Shown in pieces: positions 58,901 through 64,000 of a stretch of 64,000 nucleotides of DNA. A model generated the notes under the pieces. That model was not told the origin of the DNA, ran no database searches, and worked only from the letters and a program-made list of their open reading frames with translations. A program made the position numbers and the translations under genes. Origin of the DNA: Lunularia cruciata. Lineage: Eukaryota; Streptophyta; Marchantiopsida; Lunulariales; Lunulariaceae. The DNA lies in the NCBI GenBank assembly GCA_948567375.1, contig OX419756.1:66814552-66878551 (forward strand), read 5' to 3'. The stretch's first letter is position 1. Each line of letters starts with the position of its first letter.

Positions 58901-59672
58901 AAGAGGTAGATATGAAGAGGTGCATTGTCATTTTGGATCTGTAGGTAGGAAAAGTCTTTGTAAAACGGTATTTTTGTTAGTAATTGTCATTTGCTTCACT
59001 ATTTAAAGGTGGCATTCACAGTTATATGTTGTTTAGTGCTCAGAATTTTTGAGAATAAATAATGTGAAGTGTTGTGAAGCTGTGCTCATTGTTTGAACTT
59101 AATTCCGAGTATCAACTCTATGTTTATGTTTGTGAGTGTTGGAAGATTTTTGAAGTGCAAGTTAGTGTGTGTGTTGGATGTTGGATTCCATAGCCTTACT
59201 CTATGTGTTTGATCCTAAGTGATGTGCAATTGGAGCAATGCCTTGACAAATCTGAGAGGAATTGTAGTGTTGGTAGTATTCTGCATTTGTGATTGTAGCA
59301 CAGTGTTGATGTGAAGCAATTTTGATTGAGAAAGTTATGCCTTTAATGGAGGGGTGGAACACAATTCTAAGGCAAAGTAGTTTTTCAATGAAGTGCAGTT
59401 TTTTAGAGGGCCTAAATCATCACAATCAAGATTGTTTGGAAAGATTTGATGGAGTTGTGATTATTGGTGACAAATTGTTGTGACAAGACTACAAATCAAT
59501 GCTTGTTACTCTCTTCTAGGTGTAGTTGCTACTTGAGAGATTAAAGACAAAATTAAGATGGACTACATTGTAACATTTGACTTTTTATTTAGACATTTTT
59601 GAATTGTTTCTCAATGGGAACAAACTTTACTTACCTGATTATTACAAAAGTGATATTTGCCAGGTTGTCACA
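55933..59672 (+). repeat. LTR K: complete long-type solo LTR (3,740 bp)
   Basis: TGTGATACCC...GGTTGTCACA. Flanks AAGTA (55928-55932) and ATGTA (59673-59677) differ at one base and fit a decayed target duplication. Includes the LTR gene and a poly(A) signal AATAAAT at 59054. Confidence 0.88.
56505..58883 (+). pseudogene. LTR-encoded protein in K
   Basis: Start MGSGKKNSEF (56505). N-terminal domain in two overlapping open parts (56742-57161 and 56986-57627) because of a small deletion after HQHARQ and a stop after GNPA. The linker is open (LRKDLVVITFLGEESKGDAE, no stop at the site of A's TGA). The coiled coil (57720-58500) has stops, the helix-rich part 58359-58664 is open, and the tail 58671-58883 ends EEEDIGLE. 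Full-length in order and spacing; function unknown. Confidence 0.72.
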
Positions 59673-59677
59673 ATGTA

Positions 59678-60430
59678 TCAAAATACACCAAGTTTAGTAG
59701 AAGCAACATGCATAGTGGACCTCCTAGAGCTATAATAGAGGAATGGGCCTCTAGGATTGGACAAGGAAGATACCATGCTAGTAATTATAGAAGAAGAAAT
59801 GAACCAACTTAGCCCATATGTCAATGGAGAAGATACTATGGGGAGAATAATGTAGCATCCCACACCAAGGGAGGTTGTGGATCTTCTATGGGGAGCCCCT
59901 AGGACAAATGAAAAGGCATCCAAAGCAAGACTATTTAGGACCAAATGTGATGGACTTGGTATGCCGGTTAGCAAAGTGTATGGTGGTGATTATGGATGAA
60001 TTTCCCTTCTTCATGAGTATTTTCCAAGCCCCAGAGTTTTAATCGAGGTGGCACCAAAGATGCTTGAGATCCTAAGCCTTGAACGCTGCATATAGGATGT
60101 GATAGCAATATGGGCAATTGGACATGATGACTCTATGCTCCCAAAGGTCATAAAAGTTCCTCAAGAGCTCAAGGAATTCCAAGAATGGCTCAAGTTGCTA
60201 ATCTCATAGCACCAAAGTTCAAGTTATAACCCCATTACCATCACTACCCAACCATTATTTTTGATGTTTCAAGCCCCAAGAATCAGCAATGTCCACAAAG
60301 TACAAGAAGCCACCCAAGAATTGTGCAAAGGAATATGAGGAGCAGTTTTTGTGGTACCCCTTCCTACCAAGACCACACCTAATGCAAGATATGTAGGTGG
60401 TTAGCACTGTGGGTCAAGTTATAGCCCCAT
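59678..60430 (+). other. Unrecognised region with partial open text
   Basis: Short open stretches such as EVVDLLWGAPRTNEKASKAR and LKEFQEWLKLLIS occur with stops between. It may be the continuation, across LTR K, of the unknown gene at 54414-55772. No family recognised. Confidence 0.3.
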
Positions 60431-60433
60431 GCC

Positions 60434-60471
60434 ATATGTCTAGCTATTGGAATACCAATAGCTAGACATAT
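60434..60471. repeat. Perfect hairpin, 17-bp arms, 4-nt loop
   Basis: ATATGTCTAGCTATTGG (60434-60450), loop AATA, CCAATAGCTAGACATAT (60455-60471). The right arm belongs to a family G LTR end. Confidence 0.9.
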
Positions 60472-60693
60472 CATCTAGAGTTGAAAATTGGCTTGGTAAT
60501 ATCTGGAAGGATGGGATGTATGATAGGCTAGGTAGATCAGATAGAGGTGCCACCAAAAGAGTACTTCTACTAATAAGGCAAGAGCCAGAAATTGTTTGAA
60601 TTTGTAATACCAAACACTACATATATTATCTAGAGGTGCAAATTGGGTTGGTAACATTTGGAAGGATATTATGCATGATGGACTAAATAGTTC
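60455..60693 (+). repeat. Two truncated LTR family G fragments in tandem
   Basis: 60455-60600 and 60602-60693 both match the end of LTR G (reverse strand of 35433 leftward): ATCTAGAGTTGAAAATTGG against TATCTAGAGGTGCAAATTGG, then GGTAA.AT.TGGAAGGAT in each. The second starts TGTAATACC and is cut by LTR H at 60694. Confidence 0.7.
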
Positions 60694-61381
60694 TGTGAGC
60701 TAGCTTGTCTCTCATGCAAGATGAACCTCTAATGGTTACTACAGTAGCGCACCATGGACTAAGAAGGCAAGGAACCCAACTCCATCATACTCCTCTAGGG
60801 CTAACACTCCAAGACTCAAGACATTGCTCACTAGAGAACTCAATGAGAGAGAGATCGTTGCAAATGAGAGGATGATGAGTACCTCCTCACCCCTAGTTTA
60901 TATACTTGTGAAATAGTTATGCATCAAAGTTACGAATTACTAGAGTAACTCAAGTTACTAGGCTAAAAGTCAAATAAAGTCAAAAAGCTAAAGGAATATT
61001 CATACTCATGGGAATATTCTCCTAAGCATGTGGTCTTATCTTGACCCAATCATTAAGTCAAAGATTCATTCACATGGGCTATCCTTGGACTATAGAAGAA
61101 TCTGAAACAAAAAGCTTGTGGGTCCAAGAGTTCTTAACTCTTTCCTCAAAGCCAAACACCTAGGAATAATACCAAGTCAATACATTAGAATCCAAAATAG
61201 TGGTGCTCATCTTTTCTACTTCCTCTAAAGTAATATTCACTCTATTTTAGCTATGACTAAATTTAGCTAATCATCACTAAGGAGAACCATCATTTATTTG
61301 TATATAAATAATATCTCTCAAGTACTTGTAAGACCAAACTAAATATCACAATACCACACACATGCACAAATGGATGTTACA
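60694..61381 (-). repeat. LTR of family H, with adjoining internal sequence
   Basis: 688 bp, TGTGAGCTAG...GGATGTTACA. On the minus strand the preceding bases (61382 onward) read GTCTAGGGGTAAA just before TGTAACATCC, like a polypurine tract. So this is probably the 3' LTR of a minus-strand element. Confidence 0.75.
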
Positions 61382-61497
61382 TTTACCCCTAGACTAACTT
61401 TTCACTTTGTCCTCAAAGTGAAGGTCTCTCTACCTTCTATGATACATCTTAAACTTATCATGGCTAATCCTATCAAAGTGTCTTGAGAGACACTTTG
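61382..61497 (-). other. 3' end of an H-type element interior
   Basis: 116 bp between LTR H and the Gag of M2, ending in a perfect 10-bp inverted repeat (CAAAGTGTCT TGAG AGACACTTTG, 61474-61497) exactly at the boundary. Confidence 0.45.
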
Positions 61498-62001
61498 TCC
61501 CAAAATTGGACTGCTTGGGCATTAGTAACTCCTTGCGTAAAACTAATTAGCCATCTCATGCAAGTGTATGCCTTGCATAAGCTCTTTCTAGCCTTCCGTT
61601 GGAACTCCTCCAAGCTCTTTAGCTTGTCAATTTGCACTCCCTAGTAGTTTTACCTCAAACATTGGAAGAACTCTACCATGGGGTTTAATATCAATACTAC
61701 ACCACCTCTTGTAGTGGTACCTCCACTTGTAGTAGCACCATCTCCAAGATCTCTAAGATCCACCAATGCTACTAGAGCTAGAACTTGTGGGTATTGCCGA
61801 TCTACTCCTAAAAACCAAGCCTGATGTGATGGAGACATAGTTTGGATAGCAAGACTGTCTCCATAGCTCAATTTCCTCCAAGTGAGCTCTCTTGAACTAA
61901 TGGTAGTTGTCCATCAATGGACCCTCCAACTGTTGAAACAACCCTTTCCATGCCATGAAAGGTGTGAACAAATTCAAGTTCTACATCTACTGCAAATCAC
62001 A
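61498..62001 (-). pseudogene. gag: M2 Gag, N-terminal part
   Basis: 61498-61640 matches M1 37410-37540 closely, so it continues M2 Gag across the composite insertion 52776-61497. The frame 61871-61650 (SLAIQTMSPSHQAWFLGV) extends further upstream than M1. LTR I ends it at 62001. Confidence 0.6.
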
Positions 62002-64000
62002 TGTGGTACCCACATATTTTTGTTTTTAATGAGTTTTAAAGAAGAAGTGCATTGTTAAAGCCAAAGGAAGGCTAAATGAGGAAGAAACAAGAAGAATTGT
62101 GTGTTTGGCATAGACCCAAAGTTGACCTCGGGTCTATGTCAAAAGGACTTGGGTTAGATGGATGGAAGTATGAAGCCAAAGATAGAGAACTTTGTATTGG
62201 GATGCGTAAACTAACCCAAAGAACATGTAACAAATTTTCCTTGGGTTCAACCAATCAAGAAAGTATGTAAAGATAGTGACTACCTTGGGATCAAGATGAC
62301 CTTGAGAGGGATAGGAAACCAACTTGTAGAATTGGTAGGTAAAAAATTAATTAATTGAAGAATGACCAATCAGCAAAGGACTATAAAATTAAGAATTTTA
62401 TGAGGAAGAGCTGCAATGTCTAGACAATATCTTTATTCCTATCAATAGTTGTCTCAAAGGGATGCAAACTAAGAGCAAGGAAGAGGGTTTTGTTAGAATC
62501 TCGGATTTGATCTTTTAGAAATAGAGAGTGAGAAAGCACACAATGGCCCCAAAGGGAAACAAGCAATGTACGGTGAGAGGTCTTGCAATTTGTTGATTAG
62601 ATGTAATGGTAAGGATTAAAGTCTTGAATAAACTTTGCGTCATATTTTTGTCTTGGAATTGGAATTTGAGCTTTCCAAGTTTCATGGCAAAAATTGCTGT
62701 CAACAATTGCAGAGACGGGCCCAAACATGAAGGGAAGAGGGGAAATCCAGCTTGATAGACTGAGCCAATTTGGAGATTAGTCCCAAGAGAGAAGCAACAG
62801 AAGTAGGAGGAGTCACATTCTACAGGAAGTGTGAGTCTTTGGAAGAAACTGCCAAGGTGAAGAATTCTTTCACTAGACCTTGCACCAAGAATGGGTACAA
62901 GGTAGATAGTTATAAGGACCCAATACAAAGGGAGATCATCAGTGTGATGATGGTCATGTTTAAGCCAAAGCAAACCACCTATGTAACAATGCAGCAAGTG
63001 GTGTTCTTTCACCAGATGTTTACAAGAGAGTCAGTAGATTGGGCAAAGTGTTTGCACTAATGCATTGGGCTGATGATTGCCAATTGGAGAATGGATATGC
63101 CATCCCATTAATTTTTACCCTTTGCAGATCACTTCTACTTTGGATTAAACTTACTTAGCTTGGAGGAGAGAGGACAAATGGTGTTTAGTTTTTCACCCCA
63201 ACTTAACAAAGAGAAGGGGATGGGGATGAGTAGTACTACATTAAGTGGGTTTGAGAAGGCAATGAAAACTACCTCAAGAGTGGGAATGAGAAGATAGTGT
63301 TAGTGGGTATCCCCATGCCAAGAAAGAGACATAGGCCCAAAGGAAGAATAACACCAATACAGCCATAGAAGATAAGAAGGCAAATAAAAAGACAACGTGA
63401 ATAGAATTGAAGGAACTATCTTTGAAGGAAGAATTGGAAGGAGAAAACAAGTTGAAGTGTGAAGACTCAAGAGCAAAAGAAGAGTTTATTCTACAGAGTG
63501 GAGAGTCTAGCAGCAAGAGTGAGGGAGAGCCCAAAGTTAAGCAATTGGGGAAAGAGGTTGTAGGAGAAGAAGAGTGGGAATTCCACAAGTCAATTGACCA
63601 AATGAAGAGAGGATACAAGCCTTGTTTAGATTTGCTAAAAATCAAGTTACAAGATGAACAAGTTGGAGAGGATGCCTTGGTATTTCCAAGGGCAGCAAGA
63701 TTGAAAAGAAGTGCTCTAGTTGTAGTTGTAGGTCTAAGCAAGTCAAAGAAGAAGGAGAGAGCTCAGATGAGGTGACTTTGAAGGTACAAAGATCATGTAT
63801 TTGGGTTAAAGCACTAGCCAAAGACAAAGATGTGGAAAATGATGACAAAAAATTTGTCAAAGTTAAGTATCTATCAAAGATTTTTTGTCCCTTGTTGTTG
63901 CAATTGCAAAAGAAGGAAGAGTTAAAGAAGGATCATCATTGGGTGAAGGATGAGTTGGAAGTAGTAATCATTGGAGGGAAGAGACCTTGGAGTGAAGAGT
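62002..64000 (+). repeat. LTR I: long-type LTR, cut by the window end
   Basis: TGTGGTACCCACATATTTTTG start; continues in the same order as LTR E up to the window edge. Confidence 0.82.
62543..64000 (+). pseudogene. LTR-encoded protein in I (divergent subtype, partial)
   Basis: Start MAPKGNKQCTVRGLAI (62543). The N-terminal domain matches LTR E better than A (GPKHEGKRGNPA; VTFYRKCESLEETAKVKNSF; KNGYKVDSYKDP; FFHQMFTRESVDWAKCLH, 62770-63060). The acidic linker is open at 63407-63775 (ESSSKSEGEPKV). Stops after GNPA and CLH. The coiled coil begins near 63880 and leaves the window. Confidence 0.7.

Overview
This window looks like land-plant nuclear DNA from a large, repeat-filled genome. I recognise no intact host gene. 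Almost every support is a long terminal repeat (LTR) retrotransposon in some stage of decay: Ty3/gypsy polyproteins, an Asp-tRNA-type primer binding site, TG...CA LTRs, 4-5 bp target duplications and a chromodomain integrase. Low gene density, many C-to-T type nonsense changes and old nested insertions would suit a gymnosperm, fern or lycophyte, but the species cannot be fixed from the sequence.

Layout. 1-22,050 is a three-deep nest. Element A (1-10,421, minus strand, its left LTR cut by the window edge) sits inside the integrase region of a related older element B (10,422-19,267, minus). B sits inside the RNase H region of a plus-strand chromovirus C (19,268-about 22,050), whose 3' LTR carries an array of heat-shock-element-like repeats just upstream of a TATA box. 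22,050-33,250 is mostly AT-rich spacer with a decayed non-LTR-type reverse transcriptase remnant, solo LTRs and diverged repeats. 33,250-62,001 is built on two minus-strand copies of another Ty3/gypsy-like element (M1 at 33,250-37,540; M2 scattered over 42,200-62,001). Both are broken by many LTRs of the A/B family (D, E, F1, F2, J, K, I) and by smaller LTR families (called G and H here).

Two systems stand out. First, M1 and M2 carry a cytosine-C5 DNA methyltransferase domain between the aspartic protease and the reverse transcriptase. Motifs I, IV (PCQ), VI (ENV), IX and X can be read directly, although both copies have stop codons. Second, the A/B-family LTR is about 3.78 kb and encodes, in the sense direction and inside the LTR itself, a protein of about 811 residues: a conserved N-terminal domain, an acidic linker, a long coiled coil and a conserved C-terminal tail. 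It recurs in seven LTRs here (A, B, E, F2, J, K, I). Two other LTRs (D, F1) are shorter derivatives that keep only its C-terminal end.

How the parts work together. Element A/B encodes Gag, protease, reverse transcriptase-RNase H and integrase in one reading frame between its LTRs, and the LTR protein is an extra gene carried twice per element. Solo LTRs can still keep the TATA box, the open frame and the poly(A) signal, so a solo LTR may act as a small gene cassette. All polyproteins visible here carry stops, frameshifts or lost catalytic residues, so none looks autonomous.
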